Below, one piece after another: positions 46,518 through 59,674 of a stretch of DNA of 64,000 nucleotides (position 1 is the first letter of the stretch; each line of letters begins with the position of its first letter). Under the pieces are notes generated by a model. The model was not told where the DNA came from and made no database searches. It saw only the letters and a list, made by a program, of their open reading frames with translations. The stretch lies in contig VJWM01000103.1 of NCBI GenBank assembly GCA_010909165.1, positions 62,001 to 126,000 on the forward strand, written 5' to 3'. Source of the DNA: Anthoceros angustus (lineage: Eukaryota; Streptophyta; Anthocerotopsida; Anthocerotales; Anthocerotaceae). Made by a program: the position numbers and the translations under genes.

Positions 46518-48921
46518 TCAGATACATTTCTTCTCCGCCTTGAAGTTGATATTGAACCACTTTTTCGGTTTGGAGCTCCTATCCTTGTCCGTCGTCGGTC
46601 CGTCATCCAGAAGCGAGTCCTTGAACTCTTCATCTCTTACCTCTCTCACATCTTCTGTCGCACCCGCCTTGATGAACTGATCTTTATTTTGACTTTTCTT
46701 CGTTGAGGGAATTGAAGTGAAAGACTCATGAATCTTGTCTCTCGTCTTCAATAGCTCATCCACCTGAAATAACAAGATTGCACTTCAGATGCCAGCACCG
46801 CAAGCTGTCTGCTGCAAAATTGAGCACAATGAAAATGACGGCGGGAGAGGAGGGGGCGGGGTGCCTCACAGAATGCTTTTCTTGAGAGTACTTCTGTGTC
46901 ACTGCCTGAAACCTGTTTAGAACCTGCATCGAAAACACAGCACCTCTGAAAACCAAATCAAGCACCGAAAGCTGGATGCCTTGCAATTACACCATCTTTG
47001 AATCACAACAAGCACATGGGGTATCCTCGAATCATATGGAAAGAGCAATGCACACACCTCACGATATTCAGCTTCAAACTGGCGCAGATCATCCCTCTTC
47101 GCAACTATTTGAGCTTCAACTGACTTCAACTTTTGGGTTGATTCAGAGAATTTTTCTGCAGATACAGCTTCAATTGTGTAGCTGGCACTCTTGAAGAAAT
47201 TGTCACCTGCCCATGGAAATAACAAGTCCCTTAAGATTTCAGATTTTCTTTGAAAACACCCCTGGCAGCAAACAACATTCTCACCATATACAGCAAAGAT
47301 GTGTGTTCCTCCCTTCAACGTCGACATCTCACAAGGCTGCAAACCATCTAATCTCTTGAAAAATGCTGCATCAGGGTCCTTTGCAAGCAACAACTGCAAA
47401 GAGATACATTGTCAATACCCCACCATCAAAGAAAGACTGCAGCACGGTAATTCAGTTTCTGATTTCCAAGAGGAAGAAAGGATGATGACAGAGACACTCA
47501 CTGCATTGACTGTTGGATCTAACCGGTAAACTTGAAAGTGCAAGAAGAACATCCCAGCTGACGTGACCTTCCCTGTCTTGATGCTGTCCTCCTGACGACA
47601 AGAGCGTAATTACCAACCATTCCCAGTTTTAAGACCCAGATGAGATAAATAGGGAAATTGCATACCAGCTCCAAGAAGGAGGAGGAGGAGGAGGAAACCA
47701 ACCTGCAACGCCAGCCCCAAGCCAGCATTCTCCTCCTGTTCAAAGTACAACAGCTGCAAAAGAAAAGACCAGCTATGAGAACAAGCACATCATTCAATGC
47801 AGCTCTACCATACACCATATCCAGCTCTACACTCTTGCCAGAAGATGCGGCCACAATACAAGCTAACCTTGAATTTGCTCTGTGAAGGCGAAACGACCCG
47901 TACAACAATCCCTGCTTCAGCCTGTGCATCTGATATGGTGACACCAAAAAAGTGTGCACCTTGTTTCTCAACCTGCATTCACATGATGCTCATCTGTCAC
48001 CCAGAAATATGACACAGGCATCTGTAGTATGCAAAGGCATCAGTACCCCTGCAAGCAAGTGATGACCTTGTCTACATGGGGCCTGCCAAGAGGTAGTGGT
48101 TTGATTGTGACTGTTCCTTTCAGTGCATCCTCCAAAACCGTGGCTGATATTGTGGTCTTGATAGGAACTCCAAGTTTACTGAAGAAGACAGGAAAGCAGT
48201 ATAAGCCATTGTCAACATAAGTGACCTTCGTGCACATCAAGACAAGTATCTAACAACATGGCCATGGCTGTCCACCTGAACAGAGCTGCAAACATGGTGT
48301 TCACTGTTCCCAAATTTGAGAGATCAAGCTCCATGTCGAGGCCATCCACATCAATAGCCTGGAACCATCCAGATAGAGCAAATCTCATGCAAGTCAAAAT
48401 ACAAACCTGTTTGTGGCCAACTGATGACATTAACAGAGCGAAGCGCCCCGTTTCATTCTACATGCCAAGAAGCTTCATCAAGAAGAAACGAAATGCTACC
48501 TCAAATCCAGCCTCATCGTAATGCCTTCTTTTATCAGGATCCGAGAGAATGCTGTATGCATAGGAGACCTCCTTGAATTGGTCTGCAGCTTCTGGATTAT
48601 TGACATTCTTGTCAGGATGATATCTGCACGATTTTGGAGGGGTCAGGCTGTTGTCATGTCTGGAGAAATGCTGCAGAACTAGATTATACCAGCAATTTAT
48701 CAGGTTCAGGCAAGCACGGGAGTGGCTGGGCTCGCCTGCACCTGCTTCCAGGAAGATCTATCATGCATAAAAAGAACTTACTTCAGAGCTAACTTGCGAT
48801 AAGCAGTCTTGATCTGCTGCTCTGTCGCATCACGAGGCACACCTAGCACCTCATAGGGGTCTCTCCGACCAGCAGCCCGGGGAACAGACAAAGCACCATC
48901 CTCACTAGGTTTGTCCGACAT
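46518..48921 (-). CDS. ARG1: DnaJ protein ARG1 (Altered Response to Gravity 1 type)
   Basis: About ten exons run from ATG 48921 to the stop at 46518. The J domain opens the protein: [27 protein letters not shown], then [13 protein letters not shown] with the HPD motif and [14 protein letters not shown]. The ARG1-specific core follows: [97 protein letters not shown] and [21 protein letters not shown] coiled coil ([26 protein letters not shown]) and a Lys-rich tail ([10 protein letters not shown]) end it. In Arabidopsis ARG1 is a peripheral membrane protein of the vesicle pathway needed for early gravity signalling and auxin carrier relocation. The domain order is complete. Confidence 0.93.
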
Positions 48922-50145
48922 TCTTCTTCTGCGCTTTCTTCCACCTATGCTTCACGATGCTTGTCTGACGGAATCTGCCTCCCCCGATACTACAAATGAT
49001 TATCTACCAATCGATGCTCAAGCAGACTTCCCAAAGCAGCTTCCCTGCTGCATCAGTTCTCCAAAAGCATTCCCGGGTCCACGGTGCACTAGGTACCTGA
49101 TCACCACAAAAGCAAAGGCCTTTACGAATCAGAACCCCCTTCAACACCCGGGAGTTGCATACTGCCCTCACAACCATCACAGAGAATCAGCCAAAACGGC
49201 GGAAATGTACATAAACCCGGAATCTGCAATCGACCCCGCTGACAGAATTCCCCCACGAATCCCCGCAAGGGCACACACAGATCAGCAACGACAGCCAAGA
49301 CGCAGCCCCCTGATCTGATACAAACTCCGCGAAGACAAAGGCCAGTCCAAACTTCAGCATGTACGTGCCCTAGAAGACGATCCACCTCCCAAACAGATAG
49401 CTCGGGCATGACCATGAGACGAGGAGCGACGCTTTCATTATCCTGCAAAGCCAGCGGTAGGGAGCATCGATCCGTTCATACCTCCAGCGACGGCCGGAAG
49501 CGGAAGCAGAAGGCGGTCCAAAGTGGCAGCGTTTGCGGCCCCACAGTCGCCGCCGCTCCCCGAGCTTCCTCCGCTCACATCAAAATCCTGCGACCACACC
49601 ATCAGCAGCAGAAAGCTGAGAGGCGAACAGAGCAGGCCGGCGTCCGTTGCGCATCAGGTCCGAATGGCACAGCAGCACGGGTCCCTCGGCCCTGGGTGCT
49701 CCTCACTGCTGATCGGATTCCGGCATACCGCACCTGCTTGCAGAGCTCCGCGGATGGCGAGAATGAATCGTCTGAGAACTCCAGACCGCGTGTAGATGGA
49801 TTAAACACACTGCAAGATTGCACGCGCGGAGGCCAGAGATCCTCGATTTGCGGAGCGCTCACTTGGCTTCTCCAGGTCTCTTTGGCTGTTTCCTCCCACA
49901 CGGCCGTCGCCGGTCTGTTCCCGCCACAGGCTGGCGAGTCTGGCTATACCTGCTCATCTGCAGCAGACCGACAGGCTTGGCAGGTATAGCCAGAATCGCC
50001 CGGTCTCTGGCGGGAACTGACCGGCGAAAACGTGTGTGTGCGAGGCATATGCCTACATACATGCCTCGGATTACAGGAAGCTACCACCCATGTTCGGTCT
50101 TGCTTGGCTGTTTCTCACCTTCCAAGGGCTTCTAGTTTCTCATAC
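48922..50145. promoter_or_regulatory. ARG1 upstream region and spacer
   Basis: Probable promoter and leader of ARG1. Open frames at 49408-49989 on both strands have no recognisable domains. A long hairpin is listed separately. Confidence 0.35.
49902..50030. repeat. Long imperfect inverted repeat (about 50-bp arms, 27-bp loop)
   Basis: The left arm at 49902-49952 contains TGTTCCCGCCACAGGCTGGC and then TCTGGCTATACCTGC. The right arm at 49980-50030 contains GCAGGTATAGCCAGA and then TCTGGCGGGAACTG, its reverse complement with a few mismatches. RNA from either strand would fold into a stem of about 50 bp. It could be a small foldback element or a microRNA-like precursor. Confidence 0.75.
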
Positions 50146-50149
50146 ATAC

Positions 50150-50756
50150 ATCCTGGCACCCATCCAGCTAAACATTTTTAACTAACTCAGAAACTACATA
50201 GCTCTCGCCTTCTTTCACCTCAACGTTTCAAGCTTAGGAAAAAGTAGGATAATCACGGGTTCATTTCATCCCTGCATAAATAAGTGACACGTACTTAAAG
50301 GGATAAAGGGTTATTGTAGAAGTATCGCACACAAACAATTAGAGTTGCAATCGGGTTCATTTCATCCATGCATGGATTTGTGATAAGTTTTTAAAGGGTT
50401 GTTGTAGAAGTATCACACACAAACACTTACAATTGAAATTGGGTTGAGTTTCATCCTGGCACCCATCCAGCTAAACATTTTTAACTAACTCAGAAACTAC
50501 ATAGCTCTCGCCTCCTTTCACCTCAACGTTTCAAGCATAGGGAAAAGTAGGATAATCACCGGTTCATTTTATCCCTGCATGAATACGGGATACGTGTATA
50601 AAGGGTTGTTGTAGAAGTATCGCACACAAACAATTAGAGTTGCAATCGGGTTCATTTCATCCGTGCATGGATTCGTGACAAGTTTTTAAAGGGTTGTTGT
50701 AGAAGTATCACACACAACCAATTACAATTGAAATTTGGTTGAGTTTCCAATGATTT
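50150..50756. repeat. Two tandem copies of a 303-bp unit
   Basis: TCCTGGCACCCATCCAGCTA begins both copies, at 50151 and about 50454. The copies are nearly identical through TTTAACTAACTCAGAAACTA, the AGAAGTATCGCACACAAAC block and GAAATTGGGTTGAG. Each unit itself contains a half-length repeat, GGGTTCATTTCATCC twice. The AT-rich tail to about 51110 continues the same style without clear copies. No coding potential is seen. Confidence 0.85.
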
Positions 50757-51113
50757 TTCTACACGGGTTACCTTACTAGTATCACACATAGATAATTGGA
50801 GTAGGGTTTGCATTTAGTTCACAACGGATTTTCTACAAGACTATACAAGGCTGGACTAGGAGTAGGAGTAGGAGTATCACACATATAATTGGTGTAGGCC
50901 TTAAGCATTTAGTTTACTACTCTATTCCCTACTTTTGTCAAAGTAACCTCCATTATCTCTTCAAAGTGTTGTTGTAGGAATGAATTTAACTCCTTCCTAC
51001 TTTATTGAATTCGGAGGAAGTCCTCCAGAAGGTCAACGGTCCAGTATTGCAAAGGAAGTATTGCAAAGTATCCTTGTAAATAAGAAAGTAGCTCTATTTA
51101 ACAAGTCCCAATA

Positions 51114-51900
51114 ATGAACAACCTAGTCTTGAAGAGGAGTACTGCGCCTGTCCCAAGTCGTTCCCGATAATGAACAACCTAGTCTTGAAGAGCAGTCCAG
51201 AGTACTGCGCCTGTCCCGAGTCGTTCCCGATAATGAACGACCTAGTCTTGAAGAGCTGTCCAGAGTACTGCGCCTGTCCCGAGTCGTTCCCGATAATGAA
51301 CAACCTAGTCTTGAAGAGCAGTCCAGAGTACTGTCCCGAGTCGTTCCCGATAATGAACAACCTAGTCTTGAAGAGCATTCCAGAGTCCAGAGTACTGTCC
51401 CGAGTCGTTCCCGATAATGAACAACCTAGTCTTGAAGAGCATTCCAGAGTCCAGAGTACTGTCCCGAGTCGTTCCCGATAATGAACAACCTAGTCTTGAA
51501 GAGCATTCCAGAGTACTGTCCCGAGTCGTTCCCAATAATGAACAACCTAGTCTTGAAGTGTAGTCCAGAGTAGAATGAACAACCTAGTTTTGAAGAGTAG
51601 TCCGGAGTAGAATGAACAACCTAGTCTTGAAGAGTAGTCCGGAATAGAATGAACAACCTAAGCTTGAAGAGCGGTCAGAGGCGCCTATTCCAGTCGTTCC
51701 CAATAATGAACAACCTAGTCTTGAAGTGTAGTCCAGAGTAGAATGAACAACCTAGTTTTGAAGAGTAGTCCGGAGTAGAATGAACAACCTAGTCTTGAAG
51801 AGTAGTCCGGAATAGAATGAACAACCTAAGCTTGAAGAGCAGTCCGGAGTAGAGCGCCTATTCCGAGTCGTTCCCGATAATGAACAACCTAGCCTTGAAG
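51114..51900. repeat. Complex minisatellite with higher-order structure
   Basis: The basic unit of about 63 bp, AATGAACAACCTAGTCTTGA + AGAGCAGTCCAGAGTACTGC + GCCTGTCCCGAGTCGTTCCC + GAT, repeats from 51114. Shortened versions of about 55 bp lack GCGCC, and others are about 37 bp (GAATGAACAACCTAGTTTTG...). Blocks 51529-51670 and 51701-51841 are near-identical composites of several short units, so there is higher-order duplication. Frames stay open across several units on both strands but encode only repeat peptides (LFKTRLFIIGND). Confidence 0.9.
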
Positions 51901-53179
51901 AGTACATCAACTACCCCGAGTTGTGAAGAGTGACCTGTATGTGAACGTCCTATGTACATATGTACACATGTAGTCTTGAAAAGCGGTCCGGCGTACGATG
52001 CATACCCCAAGTCCTCAAGAACGACCCGGACAAGGATCAACCCGAACAATGAATGATCCCTACTCCTGACAACAACCGACAAACACTCTGAACATTGAGT
52101 GATCCCGGGTCCTCAAGAACGACCTTGCATATGTGTGTATGTACTGAGTCCTGAGAGTGAACAACAGGACCCACGACTCCCGACAGTGAACGACAACGAG
52201 CCATGAGTCCTGACAAGAACCCAACACCCTCGTATTTATTCATCAAAAGATGCGAGCGTAAATATTCCAAGTGTGGACTTTGTAGCATATGTTGAGAGCG
52301 ACACACCCGCTAGGAAGGACGAGACGGAGCCCAATAGAAGAGGAGTCCATCTTCCGGAGTACAACCCTGAAAAGTAAAGATCACTAACCCTATGAATCAA
52401 GACTAGATACTTAATAAGGAAAGGACCCACAAACACTAATATAAACACTAGGTAGCCATGAGAAGAAAAAATTAAGTTGTATAAGTCTCTTGGGTTGCAT
52501 GTTAGAGGGATCCGCGTTTTGGAAGTTATCGTGTTTGATACGTGCGAACATGCTCTTGATTGTTTAAAACGAGGCGATAGCGCATAATAAGCAGATGGGC
52601 GCGTAGGCAGCTTATAAACAGATGGGTGAAAGTGAGGAGACGTCGGGTAGGTGCGGTACGAGATAGGCCAGGCCAGGCAAGGCAAGGCCAGGCCTGCATC
52701 ACTTGGTGTGAGAGGCAGGGGCAGGGGCAGGGGGCCGGGCGTATACTGCCGTCGCGGTTGGCCGTGACGGAAGAGAGAAGAGAGAGACGGCAAGGACCTG
52801 GAGGCGGGGCACAAGCTCTTGGAAAGGAGCGCGCCCACCAGATCCGGGGACGCACCGTCCAAGTCGAAGGCAGCCGTGGCTCCTTTGGCGCGCCCTGTTG
52901 CATCGCTCTGTTGCCAAGCCAGCACGCGAATCCGAGGCGAAGCGGAGGAGGCCCAGCGAAAGGAGGAGACGCAGGTGCGGCAGGTGCGGGCGCCACAGCC
53001 TCGCCAGGGTTTGCTCCATGCATGTGCTCTGGGAGCGGCCGGTGAGGCATAGGTCGGGGAATTGGAGCTGGATGCGGTGGCGGCTGAAGCTCCTGGCTTC
53101 TTGCAGAGGAGGGTGAGCATTCCGGAGCGCATGTGACCGCGCCCGGGCTGCGGAACCTGGTGGGTGGTGCCCCTCGGCT
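51901..53179. promoter_or_regulatory. Spacer and upstream region of the HUA2-like gene
   Basis: The left part is degenerate minisatellite-like sequence, with repeated GAACGACC and CCCGAG words to about 52210. The right part from about 52600 is GC-rich and probably the HUA2-like promoter and leader. Long minus-strand open frames at 52236-53493 are compositional shadows without domains. Confidence 0.4.
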
Positions 53180-56100
53180 ATGGCGCCCGCCCGCAGGGGC
53201 AGAGGCCGGGGCAGAGGCAGGGGCCGGGGCGGGGGCGTGATGCCGGCTGTGGCTCTGGCTCCCGCGAAGCAGGACTGGCGCATCGGGGAGCTGGTGCTGG
53301 CCAAAGTGAAGGGGCATCCCAAGTGGCCTGCAAAGGTGCATTTTTCTGTCTGATCTTGTGTGCCTGTTGGTCGGTTGCGTCTGAGAGGTTGGCATGTGTG
53401 TGAGCGTGCTTGCGTCGTGGGGGTGCTGCGGTGCTGACCTAGTCCAGGAGGCCAGAAGGGTGCACTGTGTTTTGCCTTGTCCTTGGGAGGCAACTGCCCT
53501 CTGCCTGGTTAGGAAGGATGGAAGTCAGTACCCACTACTTGAGGGGGTCGGAGGGGGCTGCTGCCTGAGGGCCACCGCGTTGTCCGCGATGCTGCCTCTC
53601 CCCCGATCCGTCAGGCTTTCCACCTACAGTCCCCTTCGCAAGCTGACAGCACGAAGTCCTGGCCACTACTTCTTCCCCCCGCCTGACCTGGCCTGGTCTG
53701 TATGCATGCTATCCTGCTGTTCCATGTACGCGTGCAATGCACTGATAGACCGCTGGGGTTGTATGTTGAACTTGGCAGATAACACCATTGGAAGAAACGG
53801 GGTTGAAAGGCAAACCGAGCACAGTCTCTGTTCGCTTTTTCGGAACTGAACAAGTGTGAGCTCCCTTTTAGAGTCTCGAGTCCGAGTGTACCTCTAGTTA
53901 TCCAACTGACTGATTGCAGCAGAGTCGGATGCCTTGTGAAGATGAGGGGGGTCTTAGGGTTCGTTTTCTAGGGTTTTCCAGCGAGTCACTTCTATGGAGT
54001 AGCCTTGGGTACTGACTCTGTTTTGCTCATTCTGTGCTTTTCTGCAGTGCCTTATGTGCGTTTAGTGATCTTACAGTGTTTACGGCTGAGCATAGGGAGA
54101 AGTATGGCCACAAGACCAAAGGCAAGGGGCAGAGCCAGATTTTTGTGGACGCCGCTAAACTCATATGTGCAGAGTTTGATGAAACCCGTGGGCAGTTACC
54201 AGATGAAAGGCAGTTTATAGATGATGCGCACATAGCTGACGACCAAATTTCGAGAGAAGAGACAGAATCAGACGTTAGGGATGATGGGAGTCATTTGGGA
54301 ACTGACGTCACTGATGATGATGACAACTTCGTCCTAGGGGGTGGTGTTGTAGAGCAGTGTGTAGAAGCTTTCTCTGATCAAGATCCGCAGGAGCTCTTTA
54401 GTGAACCTCAAATGAGTAATGAGAAGCAACTTGACGAATCTATGGAGGTAGACACAGGGGTTGTGGAGAAAGTCTCACCTGCAGTTGAAACTGTAACTGG
54501 ACCAGCGCTTGTGGTGGAACCTGAAGAGGTTGCTCGAGAGCTGGAGGGGGACTCATGTAAAGAACTTGTAGACAGTGTTGAGCAGCCTGTTGAAGGTGCA
54601 GTCGCTGTGGAAAGTGCATTAGCGGTGGAAGATACAGTAGCCGTGGGAACTGCAGGTGCTGTGGAAACTTCAGTCGGTGTGGAAACCTCAGTTGCTGTTG
54701 AAAGTGCTGTTGCTGTGGAGACCCCTGTTGTTGTGGAAACTGCTGATGCTGAGGATAATGCAGTTGCTGGGGAACATGCTGCTGCAGTGCACACTACGCC
54801 TGCTGTGCAAACCATGGTTGCCGTGGAGGCTGCGGTTGTTGTGGAAAATACTGAAAATTTGTTGGAGCTTGGTCCTCTTCCAGTTGTTCGGAGAGCGTCC
54901 CCACAGTTGGCTTACAGGAAGAGACCAAAGCCTGCTGCAGTAGTGAAGCCCCCGCAGCTGGAGGTTCCTCCACTGGTATCTACTCCAAATGGTGTAAATA
55001 GGGTTGACGTTCCGGATGCGAAGGAGGAAAAGCCTAAGCAAATTAGACGCAGGCAGAAGAAGACCGTTGTCAAGACTACAACTGTTAAGGTCAAGAGGAG
55101 GAAACAGAATAGGGATGAGAGTGATGAGGAGGAGGCTTCACTGGGAGAAGAGAGTGGTGGCTCTGACAACAAAGATGAGGACTTCTCACCAGGTCAGGCA
55201 CCAGAGGCTGAGGGTGAAAGCCCTCAAGATGATGTACTGAGGCATAACAGAAGAGTGAAAAGGAATTGTACATTGAAGACTGTGTCTAAAACAACATCTT
55301 CTTCAGTTACGCTAAAGAATAAAAAGCCTGCAGGGATGAAGGTTCCAAAGGGAGGGAAACCAGCTGGGATGGCTGTGGAAAAGTGCACCTCCAACTTCAG
55401 TGAAGATGTGGATGGACTTGATGGGTATCTATCTGTTCCTGAGAAACTTGTAGATTCTGGATCTGACTTAGGAAGTAAAGCCCTAGTTGCAAAATCAGCA
55501 GCTGCAAAGGAGAAAACGCTGCAGAAAGTTGAAGGAGAAACTGGCAAGTCAGGGCAACAAGGGGATACACCAAAAGCAGACATCAAGGTTCCAGCAGCTG
55601 GCGTTTATCAGCGCCGGAGGCCTGGTCAAAAGTCGCAAGTGCCTTCGACCACAGTGTTGGTATGTATCTTCTGACTACTTTTGTTGCTGTGCTGTGTATT
55701 TAACGGTCAACCAACTAGACCTCTCGTTCCTGCCTGCAGGATGGCAAGGCCACGGTTCTCAAGTCCAAGCTCGAGGATCGAACTAAGTCTAGTGGTCCTG
55801 GGGTAAGCACCAAGCCTGCGCCTGCAGGCCTACAGTCTGAAAAACCCTCACAGCTGAAAAGGCGAAGGGAAGATGACGCCAGGAAGGGCAAGCTCAAAGC
55901 AGAAGCTGGCAAAGAGTCAAAAGAAAAGGTACCCCAAGCATCTGGCATCAGCAAAATTGCTGGGGGAGGGAAAAGAGATCCGGATGATAATCTCCCTCTA
56001 ATTAAAAGAGCGAAGGTACGTGGTGACAAGGGCTTGTGGCATGCTGATCGAGATAAAGGCGGGAGTAAAATAAGGTTAAAGGAAGCATCTGAGCAGACAA

Positions 56101-59100
56101 GGATGGGAGCAGCACCATCTACAGAGTTTGAAAGGAAGCCAAGGAATGATCAGATTCTGGTGAAGTCGAAGAATTCTGACAGAGGCACAGTACTGCCTCC
56201 GAAGGCAGATAAGTCAAGGATTAGAAGTAGCTTGGCAGATGAGGAGGCAACACTTCCACCGTCAAAGAGGATACATCGTGTTAATGAAGCCTTGGCAGAG
56301 TGTGCTGCTGAGGCCTCTACTGCTGCAAAAGATGACCCCTTGAAGTCTGCTGAAGCCAGCCTGGACAAGTCTTCCACTCCAAGGTTGCGTGCAGAAACAG
56401 CGGTTGCTGATGCACAAGTTGGTGAATCTATGCACATCACAGTGGATCAAGGCTTTCGAGAGAGAAATGAAGAGGGAAAATCGCCAGCTCCCAGTAGGTT
56501 CTCTCCTTTGAAGCATCGCCCTACTGGCGATCTAAAGGGCACAGGTGATATGGCAGAAACAAAAGGGAAGCTGACGAAATTGAAAAGACAACAAACTCTG
56601 ACTCCAAGCCGGGAAGGTGCTGGGAGTCCTTTTGTGCATGGCAGTGACCTGTCAGACGTTTCTGCTCGAGGACTTTCAAATGGGTTGAGCACCCTTGGAA
56701 GTTTTGATGCTAGTGGTGGGAGGGGACGGCCTGAGGAGCCTATCAACCGAGTTAGACAAGCGTAAGCATTTTGTCCAGGCTCAGTGTTTTATGCTTCCTG
56801 ACTCACGCTTCATATTAATGCTGAGCTCTCTTTCTTGACTTAATGGCAGGTATGAAGCAGCTAAGGAGACAAAGCAAAAGCGCATATCTAGGGAAGAGGA
56901 CCCTACCTCGTCGGCATCTCTGAAGTATCTTATTGCCCAAGCACAAGCTGCTCAAGCACAGGCCAAAAAGCAATCTCGTCACATGATGAATGTTCCAGAC
57001 ATGTTGGTACCTGTAGTCACAAGTCCCTCACCTATACTTCGAAGGGGGAGCTCACCAGTTCAAAACTTCGGTACTTCACAGGATGTTTTGAGATCAGGAC
57101 CCTATTCAGATTATACATCAGCTGATGCATCAAGGTTAGATGCGTATGGCTATGGACCAAGTCAAGGGCCTGGTATAGCGGCTAGAGATGGTGAATCAGC
57201 AGAAGAGAAAGAAAAAGCAACAGCACGGGAGGCATTTGAGGGCATGCTAGAAACGCTGTCTCGGGCAAAGGACAGTATTGGGCGAGCCACTCGCCATGCC
57301 ATTGAATGTGCAAAGTTTGGCATTGCTGATCAGGTGAGCACCAGACTTGTTTTTTGGGGTGGGTTTTTGCTTTTGTGTGTTATTTTGTTTACTTCATGAC
57401 TTCTTCAGGTTGGTAAACTGCCACTGCAACATTTTTCTCAATATTGGTATACAGCTGCACCTGTCCTGTTCCTGATGTGGCTGGTGCAATGCAGGTCGTG
57501 GAAGTTATAATGCACAAGCTGGAAGTGGAAACAAGTTTTCGACGCAGACTTGACCTTTTCTTCTTGGTGGACTCAATCGCACAGTGCTCTTCCACTCAGA
57601 AAGGTAAGTCCGTGTTATGTCTGTCCCTCCCATGTTCTGCTTTCCCTAGAGAATGATCTTGACGTATCTTCCTCTTCCTTTTAGGTTCTGCTGGTGCTTC
57701 CTATGCCCAGGTTGTGCAGGTTGCCTTGCCACGGTTGCTGAATGCTGCTGCACCACCTGGGCTGGTTGCTAGTGAAAATAGGCGCCAATGTTTGAAGGTA
57801 TGTGTCCTCCATTTGCATATGGTGTCAATAGCAGCATTTTTTAAGTCTATGCAATGTTTAGTGGATCTTGAGACTTGAGGACCCATACGTTTTTGCACTT
57901 GCTGAATTTAGGTTCTGCAATTGTGTGATTCAGGTCCTCAGTATCTGGCTCGATCGGAACATCTTGCCAATACCAGTCGTCAAGCACTTCATGAAGGAAA
58001 TTGAACACCACAATGATGACCACATCGCAGGGAGCTTACCTCGTCGACCATCTCGAGCGGAACGTGCTGTTGATGATCCTCTGCGTGAGATGGAAGGCAT
58101 GTTTGTGGATGAATATGGAAGGTGTGGATGTAGCTTCCTCTGGATCCTGACTACACGTCGTAGTGTAGAAACTACTGCTCAAATGACTTACTAATGTAAG
58201 ATCTGTTCCTTTGTTTTTCCTCTCATTTGCAGCAATGCGAGTTTCGCTATGCCTGGTCTTGTGATTCCTCGCATGTATGAGGATGATGAGGACGGCAGTG
58301 AAGGTGAGAGGAGGATGGATGGGGTTTACGAGAGTGGAATCACTACAATGGAGTCTCCTGAATTCAGTGATCGGCATCGGCATGTTCTGGAAGCTGTGGA
58401 TGGGGAGCTTGAAATGGAGGATGTTTCGCCAAGGTCTGACATTGAGAAGTCAAAGAAACCACCCGGTGAGGAGGTTGCTAGAAGTGAGAACACAGAAGTG
58501 CAGTCCTCTGCGTTATTGGGGCCCAGAGATGAGAAGGAACTTCCACCCCTGCCATCAGACCCTCCACCTCCACCACCATCTCCTCCTCCTCTTCCTCAAT
58601 CACCTCCACCTTCGCCCCCACCACCTCCACCTCCAGCTTCTCCACCCTCACGGTCACCTGCGGCTGGGGCCCCATCCTTCGAGTCCATGTATGCCTCCCC
58701 CTCTAACCCAGAAGGCATGTTGGGAGGGTCAAGTCATGATGGACCTAGGATAGCTGTGCACAGCACACCACATCAGGCTGCATGTGTGTCTGGGTTTGTG
58801 CAGCAACCATCTCAAACTGGGTTATCCCCCATCAGTGCCTCTTACAGCACTCCCTTGCCGTACATGATCCCTCCCCTTCAAACGCCTGCTGTGCCCTTGC
58901 AGTCTAACCTCCCACTGTCAGCCTATTCGTCAGTTCCAAGAGGTGCAGGGCTTGTGCCTGTAAGTCCGAATTTTGCACAAAGCCCTTATGCCAGGCCTCA
59001 GGTGCATGCTCAGCAGATTCCACCTCCGTATCATTTCAACAGGGAGGAACCTGGGCAGCCATTGCGGCCAGATTCTGGAGATGACAGCGCGTCGCCCCAT

Positions 59101-59674
59101 GTGAGAAACGCTCAGGAGGACAACAAGTGGAGGATGCAGCAAGACCCAGGAGCAGATGGAGGGCAGAAAGCAGGTTTGGTGTTCTGCCAGGTTGTCATGT
59201 GGTAAGCTTTTGCTTGTTGCAAGTTCACTTACAGGATTGACTTTGTGGTTGTGCTTCCCCTCAGGAAATGCACCCTTTTCTCACGATTCCATGGTGAGGC
59301 CAGGCCTTGGGATGAGTCGGCCGAAAGTACTCCCCCCTTACTGTGGCATATCCCAAGGTTTGCCACCAAATCCCCCAAGGCCACAGTTCTCTTCTTTCTC
59401 CCCACCACCTCCACCACCACCTCCAGCACCTCCGCTTGCTGGACATGGAGCTCCACCAGGAGCTCCACCTGCGGTATTGGCTACGGGTGGATCAGGTATC
59501 ATCGATGTTGTTTTTTTCCTGTTCTTTCTGGTACATTGTGGGATTTTTTTACTTTATCCTGGACATGGTGGGCTGATGACGTTGCTGCCTTTCATAGGAC
59601 AACCAACCTCCCAAGCCAAAATGCTTGGCTTTAGACCTGGACTACCTTCGTCAAACGGCTGGCGTCCAAGTTGA
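53180..59674 (+). CDS. HUA2-like protein with PWWP and RPR/CID domains
   Basis: Eleven exons (53180-53335, 53779-53855, 54048-55659, 55740-56761, 56850-57333, 57495-57603, 57685-57797, 57934-58121, 58233-59173, 59265-59495, 59598-59674) close in phase to 1,669 residues. An RGRGRG N-terminus is followed by the PWWP domain: WRIGELVLAKVKGHPKWPAK, VSVRFFGTEQVALCAFSDL. The middle is disordered, with a long Val/Glu/Thr-rich imperfect repeat (VETSVAVES-like) near residues 245-345 and many nuclear-type basic clusters. Exons 5-8 encode the RPR domain (EAFEGMLETLSRAKDSIGRA, SFRRRLDLFFLVDSIAQCS, VLSIWLDRNILP), which in this class binds the RNA polymerase II C-terminal tail. The C-terminus is extremely Pro-rich. 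In Arabidopsis HUA2 and HULK proteins affect pre-mRNA processing and flowering genes; the role in a non-seed plant would differ. Confidence 0.9.

Noticed and set aside
51094-51378. ORF with repeated LFKTRLFIIGND peptide
   Set aside because: It is a translation of the minisatellite, with unit length by chance a multiple of three in part of the array.
50150-52080. CRISPR-like appearance of regular repeats
   Set aside because: Units are head-to-tail without unique spacers, and this is a plant nuclear genome.
52236-53493. Long minus-strand open frames of 264-298 codons
   Set aside because: They overlap the HUA2-like promoter and first exon, are Pro/Arg/Ser-rich from GC bias, and contain no domain.
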